Position numbers and translations under genes: made by a program. From IMG/VR virus record IMGVR_UViG_3300025030_000050, positions 49,350 through 113,349 of that record: a DNA stretch of 64,000 bases; one strand, 5' to 3'. The notes under the pieces are model-generated. The model made no database searches and had not been told where the DNA came from. It saw only the letters and a list, made by a program, of their open reading frames with translations. Position 1 is the first letter of the stretch. The number at the start of each line of letters is the position of its first letter. Of the stretch, positions 7,618-17,844 are shown piece after piece. The DNA is from a virus.

Positions 7618-10377
7618 TTAAGCTGTTGCTGCAACTAAAACATAAATTGTTGAACCACCAAAATCAACTTCAACTGTCCCTACCGGAGTCGTATTAGATC
7701 CTGTAGTTCCGGCACTATGCATAACGTCTTGAGTTAAAACCTGAAGAGTTGTTAGCCCAGAAATAGAACCACCTGTTATACTAACATTGTCAGAAGCTTG
7801 TGTAGAAATACTACCAATACCTAAAGTTGATCTTGCCGCAATATTATTCGCATCATCTAATAAAGTTCGCGCAAAGGGAGTTATATCTGTTTCTGCCGCT
7901 GTATTTGCAGCAGTTGTATATACCATCTTATCGGCAGCAGTCCCCAACCCTGCAATACTTGTTAAAAACACATCGTAAGCTTGAATATCGACTCCAATTT
8001 CTAAATCAATAGAAGCTAGAAAAGTAGCTGTATCTTCAATCGTTAATACCTCACCTGTTGGGACAGTAATACTCCCTTCAAAATATGGAGCTGTCCCATC
8101 AGTATAAATTTGGAAGACAACGCCGAGTACAGAGTCATAACCTATTAACCCACTTGGGCTAATTTGAACATAATTACTTCCAGTATATGATTTTATTCTT
8201 TGATTTGCAGAATCTATTTCAACTCCATCAACAGATAACATTGTTGATGTCAGAGTGAAGCCACCAATAGTTCCACCACTAGCATAAATAGACTCACAAT
8301 AATTATTTCCACTCTCATCAATTCTAAAAGGAGCTGTTGAAGGCGTAGCTCCACCCGCCCAAATTCTCCAATCCGTAGCCCCAGTTACTTCACTATTTAA
8401 ACCAACTAAACCATTACTAGCGGTAAGACTATATTGATTTGCAGTAAACCCACATAATTTATTCACTCCTGATCCGTCTAATCTTAATATAGAAACAGCA
8501 TTTGAATCTAAAATTTCAAGGCCATAGTCATTTGTCCCCAAATCTCCTATTTTTAATCTAGTTGTCCCATTTTCAACAAATTTTTGAATAGGCTCATTAG
8601 GATCAAAATAAATATAATTTACCCCTGCTCCAATTCTAAAAACACCCTTAACTGTATTTTGAGTATTGCCAGTACTAGTTGTTGAATCTGGCCCAGAGAT
8701 CATAGGTGAATAAACTTGAGCAGAACTGGTATCATCTAAAACTGTTAAAGTAGTAACAGATAGGTCTGCAAAATCATCTAAAGCTTCTTTAAACTGAATA
8801 CAATTTATACTTATTCCACTAGCTCTGGTAAAAGAAATAGAATCAATCAAAGCCGTATATGTTCCACCATATTTAGCAGAACTAATTGTTATAGCATCAT
8901 CAGGATTTAAACCAAGTAATTTATATTTCCCAGAAAAAGAAATATTAGCTTTTTGTAATAAACGGCGTTGATAATACAAAATTCCAATTTTTTGCGCTAC
9001 ATCTGAATTTTGTATAAATGGGATATTTAGGTTTGATGTAGATATATCATCAGTGCTTGTTTTTGCAGGAACCAAAACTTTAATAAATTTGTCTTGAGCT
9101 TCATTGGTTTGTTGAAATGAAATATATCCAGAATCAGATTGAGTTTGTGTGACAAGGTTATAATTAAAGGAACCCATTCCAACAGTATTGGGGTTAATTA
9201 CAATAGCTTCATCAATTGTTTTTTGGCTAGCTTTAATTAAAGGTTGTAGTTCTATTTTATCATTAACAATTAAAGTAGAATGACAACAATTTAACAATTC
9301 GCCCAAAACTTCTGCTTTTGGCCTTTTATAATAATAGGCATAATTAAATAAAATGCCTTGACTGTCATATGTTGCTTTTGATGTAATAAAACTATCACCT
9401 ATATCAATACTAGGTACGCCCATATCAAGCAAAACGAACTTAATTGCATCTGCTGGATTATGAATATTAGTTGTATTGGACTTATCAAATTGACATGGGA
9501 TATCAAGGAAAGTATCTCCCTGCATCCACAATCCATTAGCATCAGCGTCTCCATCTCCATTGCTATCTGCAATTATGGCTTGAAAAACAGAATAATTTGT
9601 TGAATTCAGGGTTTTAGAAGTTTTGCCAAATGTATAAGAACTAGCATCCCATTCAGACTTAGCATTCCCCCATGCTCGTGGAGATCTGACTTTATGGATA
9701 TTATAGTCATATCCTGCCTCTCCGAGCAAATAATACCTTTGGTTCGTTATATAAATTGAACGCAAAGGTATATAAGCTTTCCCAATAGGTACTGGTACAC
9801 AAATATTATCATCGTTCACATCAGAACTAATACTTAATTCTTTAACTAATTTAGTATTTGGGTAATCACCACGTAAATATTTTTGTAACCAATCCTCGCA
9901 GGTAAACTTTATTTGATTATATACTTCTTCAGATCTTCTAATATTAAATTTAAAAAAACGAATAATTGCATCATCAGTACCGTTGCCAACGATTAACCTT
10001 ATCAAAAGTGTGGCATCAATAAAATCAGCAGCAGTTAAAGACGCACTTGCATTGCCAACAGAAAAAGACATTTCACTAGGCGCAATTATACCATATTCTG
10101 ACCTAGACCGATTTAAAGTTACGCCACTAAATGTTTCTGGTACAATTTTAAACGCATAAACGTCTGTATTAGCCCAAAAGTCAATGCCAGCAGCCCATGA
10201 TATGCCAGAAGCCCAAACACCGCTTAGAGAAGCGTTTAGGGTCGTTAAATCACTATCTGCTTTGGTACTCCACAAATACTTAACATTTGCAGCAGTAGTT
10301 ATTTCAAACAACCAGTCAATGGTTTTATAATTTGAATCAACTAAAGCTTGTTTTGTTGTATTAAAAGTTATTGACAT
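7618..10377 (-). CDS. Tail tip / baseplate hub protein
   Basis: 919 residues, placed directly after the tape measure and a minor tail gene, where siphophages encode the tail hub. The N-terminal ~550 residues are beta-rich with aromatic strands (CEDWLQKYLRG, FKEALDDFAD) resembling hub domains. The last ~370 residues (LKIGDLGTNDYGLEILD..., YTGSNYVQISPSGLIG) look like fibre or receptor-binding strands. ATG at 10377, just after the upstream stop, is preferred to an upstream TTG. Confidence 0.7.
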   Translation of the reverse strand: MSITFNTTKQALVDSNYKTIDWLFEITTAANVKYLWSTKADSDLTTLNASLSGVWASGISWAAGIDFWANTDVYAFKIVPETFSGVTLNRSRSEYGIIAPSEMSFSVGNASASLTAADFIDATLLIRLIVGNGTDDAIIRFFKFNIRRSEEVYNQIKFTCEDWLQKYLRGDYPNTKLVKELSISSDVNDDNICVPVPIGKAYIPLRSIYITNQRYYLLGEAGYDYNIHKVRSPRAWGNAKSEWDASSYTFGKTSKTLNSTNYSVFQAIIADSNGDGDADANGLWMQGDTFLDIPCQFDKSNTTNIHNPADAIKFVLLDMGVPSIDIGDSFITSKATYDSQGILFNYAYYYKRPKAEVLGELLNCCHSTLIVNDKIELQPLIKASQKTIDEAIVINPNTVGMGSFNYNLVTQTQSDSGYISFQQTNEAQDKFIKVLVPAKTSTDDISTSNLNIPFIQNSDVAQKIGILYYQRRLLQKANISFSGKYKLLGLNPDDAITISSAKYGGTYTALIDSISFTRASGISINCIQFKEALDDFADLSVTTLTVLDDTSSAQVYSPMISGPDSTTSTGNTQNTVKGVFRIGAGVNYIYFDPNEPIQKFVENGTTRLKIGDLGTNDYGLEILDSNAVSILRLDGSGVNKLCGFTANQYSLTASNGLVGLNSEVTGATDWRIWAGGATPSTAPFRIDESGNNYCESIYASGGTIGGFTLTSTMLSVDGVEIDSANQRIKSYTGSNYVQISPSGLIGYDSVLGVVFQIYTDGTAPYFEGSITVPTGEVLTIEDTATFLASIDLEIGVDIQAYDVFLTSIAGLGTAADKMVYTTAANTAAETDITPFARTLLDDANNIAARSTLGIGSISTQASDNVSITGGSISGLTTLQVLTQDVMHSAGTTGSNTTPVGTVEVDFGGSTIYVLVAATA

Positions 10378-10378
10378 T

Positions 10379-10798
10379 TTAATCAGCGATCCTACCAACT
10401 ACTTTTAGTCTTACATCAGGAATTGTATGAAGTCCAGGAACAGAAATGCTCCTATTAAGCTTGCCCGCAAACCTTACAACATATGTATGACCTCCAGCAT
10501 CGGCAGGGGCAGTCCATTTAAATGTCCTTGACATACCATTTCCTTTAGCTGCGTCATGATAAAAATCAATTATTGTACCGGCATCACTAGAATCTTTATT
10601 GTTCCATCTCAGAGTAATAAAAAATATTGACGTATTGGATAAAGCTATTCTTTCTTCACTTCCGTCATCACCTGTTAATATCACCGCCGATTTTTCCCCT
10701 TCTTCAACAATGACATCGCTTGGGCTAACACTTAGTGTTGTAGTTGAGTAATCTGGGGTAACAGTACTTAAATAGTCATAAAGCTCTTGATTCGCCAT
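10379..10798 (-). CDS. Minor tail protein
   Basis: 139 residues, beta-rich (SVSPSDVIVEEGEKSAVIL, FKWTAPADAGGHTYVVRF), between tape measure and tail hub. By position it is likely a distal tail or hub-associated protein; I do not recognise its family. Its start codon shares a base with the tape measure stop. Confidence 0.55.
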   Translation of the reverse strand: MANQELYDYLSTVTPDYSTTTLSVSPSDVIVEEGEKSAVILTGDDGSEERIALSNTSIFFITLRWNNKDSSDAGTIIDFYHDAAKGNGMSRTFKWTAPADAGGHTYVVRFAGKLNRSISVPGLHTIPDVRLKVVGRIAD

Positions 10799-13700
10799 TA
10801 TACACTCCCAATAGCACTAATTAATTCTACATCTCCACTTCTAATAGCAGAAACAACAAGATCAGAAATAGTCTTATCCCCTATTTTAATAGTCAAGTTA
10901 ATTCCACCTTCTCCAGGGATTAAATATGGTTCAATAGCTTTTAAAATACCTGCTCCAATTTTTTCACCATCAACTAAAACATCGGAAGTGCTGACAACAA
11001 GATTTCTTAAAGTTCCACTTGGTCCAAATAATTCATTATACAAATCTTTATAATCGGTTTCATCACCAGTAAAATTCTTTAAAAATGGCAGATATTGTGA
11101 AGATACAAAATCCATCAATGAATTTGTTGCATCCGTATCCCCAGATCTTGATAAGCCCAATAATTCATTATACCTATTCTGATATTGTTCAACGCTTTGA
11201 ACAGGAGCGAGGTCACTAAATTGAATATTGTTCACAAAATCAAGATAATCCTTTACAAGCTGAATCATCGGATTTACATCAAGAGATTGAGACGTTGCTT
11301 TAATTTGATCTACTTGGACTTTATATGCTTGATTTAGAACTCCAAGATTCATGCCCAAACTATTAGCTAAAGCAGTTTGTTCTTCATACCACTTATTCAA
11401 TTGCTTGAGTTGGTATTCAGCATCAGTCATGGTATTTTTGTCAATTATGTCCTGCCAACTTGCTTGCAATTCTTTAATTTGTGTAATATAATCAAAAATC
11501 GCCTGAATTCCACTCATAGCTATATCAATATTTTCCAAAGCCTTTGTAAGACCTGCTTCGTCAGATATTTTCCCTATTTTCATTATATCCAATGCATCTG
11601 TCAAAGCGGCTTGAATTTTGTTTTTAGCAATATTAGAAAAAACAGAAAGATCTAATTCATTAAAATCACTTTGTAATGCTTTTCTCATAATGCCAACACT
11701 ACCAGAAATTAAGGGAGTGATAACACCAGAAGTAAATGCTTTTACAACATTAGCAACAGTTGCCTGTGCCTCACCAGCGTCTTCAGCCTGATAATATTGA
11801 CCAATGGTAATTGCGCTAGATTTTGGCTTGTTGCCAACAATAGTACTACCAGAAGTAAAAGAGCTTTCTCGACTTCCAACGGCAACGGCACTAAAATTCT
11901 TTAAAAATGTTTCATATTGATTAGAAGCGGCTTTGCCGAACATTGAAATCTGACTAGAAAACATTGATGTTAGCTGATTCAAAGCAGAAGATAAAGAGCC
12001 TGTCAATGCATCAGCCGCTGGCGCAAAACTAGCACTGCCTCCTTTTCTATCATATGGAGTATTTTTACCTGTTTGGACAAATCCTTGACCAGATTTATAA
12101 TCTAATGTATAATTACTATACATATAAGCGCGTTCTTTATTATTCCCAAATAAAGAGCCAACCCCCAAAGCACCTAACATTCCACCAAGAATTGCCCCGA
12201 TACCAGCACCCCATGGACCAAAATAAGCTCCAACTTGTGCGCCTGCATATGCACCAGCGCCAGCGCCAGCGCCCTCAGCAGCAGATTGTCCAAAATCTTT
12301 ACCATTTAATAAGCCCGCAATAAAAGTAGTGATACCAGCAGTCCAACCACCAAAGGCGGCACTTGACATGTTGGAAACACCAAATGCGGCAGAATCAAGG
12401 GCATTACCAAACATATTAGTTGAGGTAGTTAGGGAGTTTACAGACGATGCCATATTGGTAAGGCCCCAAGAAACACTACTTTGCAGTGCAGCCGACGATG
12501 CTGCATAAGAACCAGGATTTAAGACCTCATTCCCTAAAGACAATGCTCCAGGTAGATATGAACCATTAGAAGCCATAGCCGCAGAAGAAACGCCAGCCGC
12601 ACCACCTAATGAACTTAAAGAGCTGCTTAAACTGCCGCTACTCCCACTCACCTGCATTTGAGTCTGACCCCAAAGCCAAGCACTCACCATTTCAGCAACA
12701 GCTTTTTTAAACAAATCATTTAAAGAATCAATATCAAATTTCCAATCATATAACCACTGAGCAGTTAGATCTTGTAGATTGTCATACATGTTCTCCCAAA
12801 TTCTTTCTACCTTTTTTCTAAATTCATCATGTTCATATTCTAATTGCTTTATACCATTATTTTTAGCATCTAATAACGCTTCTTTATATTCTTTTGCCTT
12901 TTCAGTTGGGAAAACAGGTTGTTCTCCTTGTGCAATAAGTTTCTCATTTGCAGCTATTACGCCATTTAAAACCTCTATCATTTTCTCATATTCTATATTA
13001 AGAGAATGAAGGCCCTTTTGTAATGGAGTTAAATTCCCACTTTCATTATATTTATTAACAAATTCATCAAGCTTATCAGTTAATTTGCTAATATCTCCTT
13101 TAAGAATTTGAGCGTTTAAATCTTTAATTGTTTGCTCAAGTTTTTTGCCTTCGGGACTCGCTTTTTTTAAATATTCAGCCAGCAACTCCAAATTTTTATT
13201 ATATTTTTGTAAAGCGCTGTCTCCTTTATCAAAAGCAGATGCTTGTGATTCCAGTCTATTTTGTAAAGTTTCTAAAGAAGAGTCTGCCTTCATAGCAGCT
13301 TTATTTTTATCAAACTCTATAGATGCAGCCATAAGATCAGCAGATAAATTCTTAGCGGCATTACCAGCTTTCTCAATTCTTAATCTCCATTCATCAGTAA
13401 CTAATAAAGCCGCCATCTCAGAAGCTTTAGATTCATCCAAGGCCGAATCTTTTACTTTAATTTTATCAATTAATTGCTGAAGGTCGTTGATTGTTTTCTC
13501 ATTATCAATACCTTTAGACGTAGCCATAATCATATCTACATATTTTTGGCTATTTTCCCCCGCCATAGCAATCGTTGCTTGCCATTCTTTACTAGCTAAA
13601 GTCGCGGCCATTTCAGACTCTTTAGATTTGTCCAAAGCCGCAGTTTTAATATTTAACGAATCAGCTAATTGCTGAAGCTTTTTTTGAGCAGTTAGAGAAT

Positions 13701-15753
13701 CAATAGAACCGGCTGTTTTATTCACCTCTGCCGTAAGCTTCTCTAGTTCATTTCTTGCATTATATCCACCATCTTTTAAGCTATTTAAATCTTCTGCGAA
13801 CTGTCCGGTAATCATTTTTGCATTAGCTTCAGCAGCAGCAGAATTGTTAGTTGATTCTTTTAGTTCTTCAAGTTTTGTTTTTAAAGAGGATAAATATTCT
13901 TTTACTTTCGTAGTTTTTTCAGAAATATCCGATGGGGATAGTGTGCCCTCAATTGCGGGGATTATTTCAGAGCTTATGGTACTACTTGTTTCTGTTTTAC
14001 CATAGATAATTTGGTCTGACTTTTGTTTCCTCACTTCCATTTCAGCTTGCAATTGCAATGCTTTTTCAGCTTCTTTATTAGTCAATCCTAATTTATCAGC
14101 CAATTGGCTAAATTTATCTACTAAAGTACCTAAAAAACCCCAAGCCTGAAGGCCGGAAAAATAATAAACAAATTTCCCGCCTAATTCAACAAGGTATAGC
14201 ATCCCGCTTATTAATTTACTTATTCCCTTACTTGTCATTGTTAATGAGCCATCTGCATTCATTAACAATGCGTTCCACTTTTCAGCTAAAGAAATAAGAT
14301 TCTCATAAGTCCGCTTAAACCCGTCTCTTAAAATCCTATTGTGAATAGTCTCCATAGTAGAACCGATTACAGCCCAGTTGTGCTGTAAATCTTTACTTGC
14401 AGGGCCAAAACCAACAAGTAAAGCGCCTACCTTTTCTATTAACACACCTTGTTGTCGCCACGTAACAAGGTGAGATTTTATTTCAGGGTCAATTGACTGA
14501 AGGGTTTTGACTAAAATATTAGAATCTCTCAACTGGCCCTGAACCAAAGACCTGATCTCTTGTCTCATTTGGATTTCTTGGTTCTGGCCTTGGGTCAAGA
14601 GTTTTAAAGCATTTGCTATATTGGTGAATCCGTCCAATGTGCCTTGATTAGCAGTATCTATCTTTACAGAACCTTTAATAAATTGTTCTGCCATAATAGT
14701 TAAATCTCTGCCACTTGCAACAGTCCTAGCATCTAAAATTTCCATTGTTTGGACTAATTTTGTCGCTTCTTGCTTTGCCCCTGCATAAATTTCACCTACA
14801 TTGCTTAAATTAATATTTCTGTCAAATGTAGTTAAAAATGCTGCCATGCTAGCAATACTTACTTGGTAATCTTCGACAGCTTTTAGACCTTTAACAAACT
14901 CATCTCTAACAGCCCTCAGAATAGCGTACATTGCAGCAATAGCACCGGTAGCAATAGCAAAGCCGGGGGCTGCTAACAAAACTTGTTTTGAAATAGCAAC
15001 AGTATTTTGAAGATATGATTTTTGAGGCCCAAGACTGGCATTATATTCTTTTCTTGCCTGTTCAATCCCTCTGGTAAGTTGATTATATTGATTTTTATCT
15101 TGAGAAGCAGAGGCTTTTTGGGCGAACCTTTCCTGAGCATCATACATTTGCTGCCAGCTCTTCATTTGAGAAGTAGCTGCTCTTTGCACTGTTTGGGAAT
15201 ATTGATATTGAGCCTTAGCATCAGCCGCATAATAATCTTGAGACAATCTTTGTCTTTGCGTAAAAGCGGCCTTTTCTTCTTTTAATTGCTGTTGGTTTAA
15301 GGCTGTTTTTGATTTTAAAGAAGAAGAATCAAGCTGTTCCTGAAGTTTTAGCTGTTGCTGATTTAAAGCTGTTTTTGATTTTAGAATAGACGCATCGATT
15401 TGCTGAATTTCTTTTAACTGTTGTTGATTTAAAGCAGTCCTAGCTCTTAAAGTATCAGACATAGATTGTCTGATATATTTTTCATAATTCAAATTGCCTT
15501 GCATAATAGCAGCACTAGCTTTATCATTTGTTCTAATAGATTCAGCAACTGCTTTTTTTGTAGCCCTGTCTTTTTCAGCTATAAATTTATTATATTCTTC
15601 TAATTGACTGCTAGTAGATTTTTTAGCAGAAGCAATATTAATACTTTCAATTTCTCGGGCAGACCTCTCCACCTCTGCTTTTTGTTTTAACAAAGCGTCT
15701 TTAAATTGAGAAATATCAAGCTTTAATTGAATAAATATTTCGCCAAGTCGCAT
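10798..15753 (-). CDS. Tape measure protein
   Basis: 1651 residues, the largest gene in the window. An N-terminal coiled coil (residues ~10-230) is followed by a hydrophobic segment (LLAAPGFAIATGAIAAMYAI, ~260-280), long helical repeats, and a Gly/Ala-rich hydrophobic stretch (GAGAGAYAGAQVGAYFG, near ~1160-1200). This is the usual tape measure architecture. It sets tail length and exits ahead of DNA; by the usual ~0.15 nm per residue, a tail near 250 nm is expected. The reading frame is intact over almost 5 kb. No clear ribosome binding site; a TATAAT lies just before the ATG. Confidence 0.93.
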   Translation of the reverse strand: MRLGEIFIQLKLDISQFKDALLKQKAEVERSAREIESINIASAKKSTSSQLEEYNKFIAEKDRATKKAVAESIRTNDKASAAIMQGNLNYEKYIRQSMSDTLRARTALNQQQLKEIQQIDASILKSKTALNQQQLKLQEQLDSSSLKSKTALNQQQLKEEKAAFTQRQRLSQDYYAADAKAQYQYSQTVQRAATSQMKSWQQMYDAQERFAQKASASQDKNQYNQLTRGIEQARKEYNASLGPQKSYLQNTVAISKQVLLAAPGFAIATGAIAAMYAILRAVRDEFVKGLKAVEDYQVSIASMAAFLTTFDRNINLSNVGEIYAGAKQEATKLVQTMEILDARTVASGRDLTIMAEQFIKGSVKIDTANQGTLDGFTNIANALKLLTQGQNQEIQMRQEIRSLVQGQLRDSNILVKTLQSIDPEIKSHLVTWRQQGVLIEKVGALLVGFGPASKDLQHNWAVIGSTMETIHNRILRDGFKRTYENLISLAEKWNALLMNADGSLTMTSKGISKLISGMLYLVELGGKFVYYFSGLQAWGFLGTLVDKFSQLADKLGLTNKEAEKALQLQAEMEVRKQKSDQIIYGKTETSSTISSEIIPAIEGTLSPSDISEKTTKVKEYLSSLKTKLEELKESTNNSAAAEANAKMITGQFAEDLNSLKDGGYNARNELEKLTAEVNKTAGSIDSLTAQKKLQQLADSLNIKTAALDKSKESEMAATLASKEWQATIAMAGENSQKYVDMIMATSKGIDNEKTINDLQQLIDKIKVKDSALDESKASEMAALLVTDEWRLRIEKAGNAAKNLSADLMAASIEFDKNKAAMKADSSLETLQNRLESQASAFDKGDSALQKYNKNLELLAEYLKKASPEGKKLEQTIKDLNAQILKGDISKLTDKLDEFVNKYNESGNLTPLQKGLHSLNIEYEKMIEVLNGVIAANEKLIAQGEQPVFPTEKAKEYKEALLDAKNNGIKQLEYEHDEFRKKVERIWENMYDNLQDLTAQWLYDWKFDIDSLNDLFKKAVAEMVSAWLWGQTQMQVSGSSGSLSSSLSSLGGAAGVSSAAMASNGSYLPGALSLGNEVLNPGSYAASSAALQSSVSWGLTNMASSVNSLTTSTNMFGNALDSAAFGVSNMSSAAFGGWTAGITTFIAGLLNGKDFGQSAAEGAGAGAGAYAGAQVGAYFGPWGAGIGAILGGMLGALGVGSLFGNNKERAYMYSNYTLDYKSGQGFVQTGKNTPYDRKGGSASFAPAADALTGSLSSALNQLTSMFSSQISMFGKAASNQYETFLKNFSAVAVGSRESSFTSGSTIVGNKPKSSAITIGQYYQAEDAGEAQATVANVVKAFTSGVITPLISGSVGIMRKALQSDFNELDLSVFSNIAKNKIQAALTDALDIMKIGKISDEAGLTKALENIDIAMSGIQAIFDYITQIKELQASWQDIIDKNTMTDAEYQLKQLNKWYEEQTALANSLGMNLGVLNQAYKVQVDQIKATSQSLDVNPMIQLVKDYLDFVNNIQFSDLAPVQSVEQYQNRYNELLGLSRSGDTDATNSLMDFVSSQYLPFLKNFTGDETDYKDLYNELFGPSGTLRNLVVSTSDVLVDGEKIGAGILKAIEPYLIPGEGGINLTIKIGDKTISDLVVSAIRSGDVELISAIGSV
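15279..15450 (-). repeat. Triple repeat in tape measure coiled coil
   Basis: Three tandem copies of about 66 bases encode ALNQQQLK followed by LKSKT-type linkers (residues ~100-158). Such duplications change coiled-coil length. Confidence 0.7.
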
Positions 15754-15802
15754 ATTATACCAAACAATTAAAAGAATTCATAAATAATACCCCTAAAATA
15801 GA

Positions 15803-15844
15803 AAATGGCTAGGAAATAACCATTAAATTATTTCCTAGCCATTT
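15803..15844 (-). terminator. Perfect 17-bp hairpin after the GT frame
   Basis: Arms 15803-15819 and 15828-15844 (AAATGGCTAGGAAATAA and its exact complement) flank an 8-base loop; on the minus strand the hairpin is followed by TCTATTTTA. The TAG stop of the frameshift extension lies inside the stem. Likely a terminator or attenuator before the tape measure. Confidence 0.7.
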
Positions 15845-16173
15845 CTTGGATTTGCCTCTTCTATCTTTTTAATATGATTGAAAATTTTCAAAACTTTTTC
15901 AAACGTTTTGACTCTATCCCCAACCTTCAATTCATCAATTAATTTCCAAATAGGCTCATGTTTTAATGCGACCGATTTTATGCCACCAAACCCACCAACC
16001 CAAATCCTTTGATCGCTTACTAAATTCCAAATCCTTATTGCGTCACCGTTAGATAACCAAAGACTCGGCATACATTCAGCACACGGAGGGTCTTGAAATT
16101 GGTGTATTGCAAGTTTTTTACAAGTCTTGCAATCAAATTTCTTAGTGGCTAACCTCTCCGCATACTCAATTAG
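15835..16173 (-). CDS. Tail chaperone frameshift extension (lambda GT-like, DUF1799-like)
   Basis: After a -1 shift at 16173-16179, the frame runs 112 codons with no stop, giving a 249-residue fusion with the upstream chaperone. The extension has a Cys knuckle (CKTC ... PCAEC) and a segment with IWVGGFGG and an aromatic/Leu pattern that I match to DUF1799, the usual T-domain partner. The first in-frame ATG of this frame (16071) would cut off the Cys knuckle, which argues against independent initiation. Produced at low ratio, it recruits the tape measure and tail tube protein during tail assembly. Confidence 0.78.
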   Translation of the reverse strand, partial: LIEYAERLATKKFDCKTCKKLAIHQFQDPPCAECMPSLWLSNGDAIRIWNLVSDQRIWVGGFGGIKSVALKHEPIWKLIDELKVGDRVKTFEKVLKIFNHIKKIEEANPRNG

Positions 16174-16583
16174 TTTTTTACTTCTTCATCCTCAACCAAG
16201 TCCAGTTCCTTCTGTAGCTCGCCCAGACACTTATTAGCCCATTTAGCAAACACAGGACTGCCATAAAATAATTTGAGTTTATTTTCATCTGTACAAGGTA
16301 TTGACTCCCCATTTTTTTGCATCAATGTCCACGTCTCAATTTGATAGCAGATAATGGCATCATTAAACTTCATCATGATATCATCATTACCATCAACATC
16401 AATTACACTGTCCATTCTTCTTGTAAGAGTGTTGGGAATATATTTCTGTTTTGACTTAAGACCTAATTTTTTTCTAATTTCTTGCATTTTTTCATCAGGA
16501 ATAAGCCTGAAATTAACACTCTCAGTTTTATTTTCATCCCAATAAAATTCCCGTGATGGGTTCAAACATTCCAAATCCCACAT
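16170..16583 (-). CDS. Tail assembly chaperone, short form (lambda G-like)
   Basis: 137 residues, between the tail tube gene and the tape measure, where siphophages place the tail chaperone. The zero frame ends GTA AAA AAC TAA; the heptamer A AAA AAC immediately before the stop permits a -1 shift into the downstream open frame. The C-terminus is acidic (LVEDEEVKN). GGGAG lies about ten bases upstream of the ATG, inside the end of the homing endonuclease gene. Confidence 0.8.
   Translation of the reverse strand: MWDLECLNPSREFYWDENKTESVNFRLIPDEKMQEIRKKLGLKSKQKYIPNTLTRRMDSVIDVDGNDDIMMKFNDAIICYQIETWTLMQKNGESIPCTDENKLKLFYGSPVFAKWANKCLGELQKELDLVEDEEVKN
16173..16179 (-). promoter_or_regulatory. A AAA AAC slippery heptamer for -1 frameshifting
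   Basis: Minus-strand AAAAAAC in the correct zero-frame phase (A AAA AAC) directly followed by TAA. The -1 frame is open from here to 15835. A purine-rich GAAGAAG just upstream could act as an internal Shine-Dalgarno stimulator. Confidence 0.8.
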
Positions 16584-17328
16584 AAATTTTTCTCTCCCTT
16601 TTTATGTTTCTCTTTATGGCACTTCTTACAGAATGTTTGCCCATTGCCAACATTCCAAAGTTCACCACAATTTTCAGCTTCTTCTATTGTCTTAATCTCG
16701 TTTTCTTTTATTATCTTAGCAAATTCTTTAATATGATGAGCGTTTAGATCACCGTTACCTCTAATAAGACACTTTTCACATGTAAAATCATCTCTGATAA
16801 AAACAAGATTTCTCCATTCTTTATATTTATCGAGCTTTCTTATTCTTTTTACTAAACTAGTAATTCCACCTTTCCAATTAGGATTTTTATCTCCATTCTT
16901 TTGCTTCACTAATTTACTTATTTTTAATTTATGTTCTTCAGTAAATTTTTTACCTAAATGAGAATCACTTATTTTCTTTTTACTTTCTTCTGTATGAGTC
17001 TTACCTAATAAAGAATTGCTAATTTTATTTTTGTCTCTTCGGTATGATGTTTCCCATAAAAGGGATTTCCTTCACCTACAAGACTAATTTTCAAAGCAAC
17101 ACTTATCTTTTTATTATGGATCTCTGGCCTATTTTTATTATAGTGCCCAGAGATATATTTATTCCAAACTAATTTCCATCTATCAAAGGAAACATGTTCT
17201 CCACAACCACAAGAATATAATGGAGACATTTTATTTTTTAAATTATCCAAATGTCCTTTTATAAACTTATGCCTTTTATTTGTTACAATTTCACCACAAC
17301 CACACAAGCAAAATCTAATATCACCCAT
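16562..17328 (-). pseudogene. HNH homing endonuclease with NUMOD3 repeats, frameshifted
   Basis: Two abutting frames make one protein. 17328-17005 encodes Cys-rich knuckles (CLCGCGE, CGCGEH) and the NUMOD3 motif GKHHTEETK. The other frame, continuing to 16562, encodes two more NUMOD3 units (LGKTHTEESKKKIS, LGKKFTEEHKLKIS), NPNWKGG and an HNH nuclease (CEKC, AHHIKEF, FCKKCHKEKH). A one-base loss near 17030, in an A-rich run, breaks it. Free-standing homing endonuclease inserted between tail tube and chaperone genes. A fragment with the HNH could still be made from GTG 16909. Confidence 0.8.
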
Positions 17329-17368
17329 TTTTAATATCTCTGTAATATCACTGATTATAAAATAATAG

Positions 17369-17390
17369 GCAACAAGTTCAGAATACTTGC
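17369..17390 (-). terminator. Hairpin downstream of tail tube gene
   Basis: GCAAGT / ACTTG-GC stem around a 7-base loop, followed on the minus strand by CTATTATTTT. A separate 12-bp palindrome GGTTGGCCAACC (17395-17406) lies just upstream in transcription direction. Confidence 0.4.
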
Positions 17391-17424
17391 TTTCGGTTGG
17401 CCAACCTAGCCCATTACAATCAAA

Positions 17425-17841
17425 TTATACCAACGTCATAAAACCAGAAACTTTGCAAGAAAATGAAGCAGTAACTAACTGTGATTTATCAGCATCTACG
17501 TTCCATTCCGTAATCCAGACATAGGATAACGGGTTAGTAGTTGATGGAGTATAATAACTGTTATCGTCTATATAGAAACGGATATCACTTACACTCGTGT
17601 TACTAGCATTGTAATTTCGTAATGAGGTCTGACCGTTAGCATCAGTACCGTCAAACAATCCGTTAAAACTAATAGTCCCACCATCACGTAAACCCGGACG
17701 AAATTGTTTCCATTCATCTCCAAATGCTGAAGTTTCCAACAGATCTGTGGTGACGCCTGACATTGACCACGTTCCCATTAAAGAAATACTATTTGATCCT
17801 AAAGTTACTTTACCATCAGCACCTCTATAAGATGTCGCCAT
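17425..17841 (-). CDS. Major tail (tube) protein
   Basis: 138 residues: MATSYRGADGKVTLG..., then a TISFNGLFDGTDANGQTSLR segment typical of siphophage tail tube proteins, and a C-terminal ASFSCKVSGF strand. Hundreds of copies form the tail tube. It is followed downstream by a homing endonuclease and the frameshifted chaperone, the standard order. Confidence 0.85.
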   Translation of the reverse strand: MATSYRGADGKVTLGSNSISLMGTWSMSGVTTDLLETSAFGDEWKQFRPGLRDGGTISFNGLFDGTDANGQTSLRNYNASNTSVSDIRFYIDDNSYYTPSTTNPLSYVWITEWNVDADKSQLVTASFSCKVSGFMTLV

Positions 17842-17844
17842 ATT

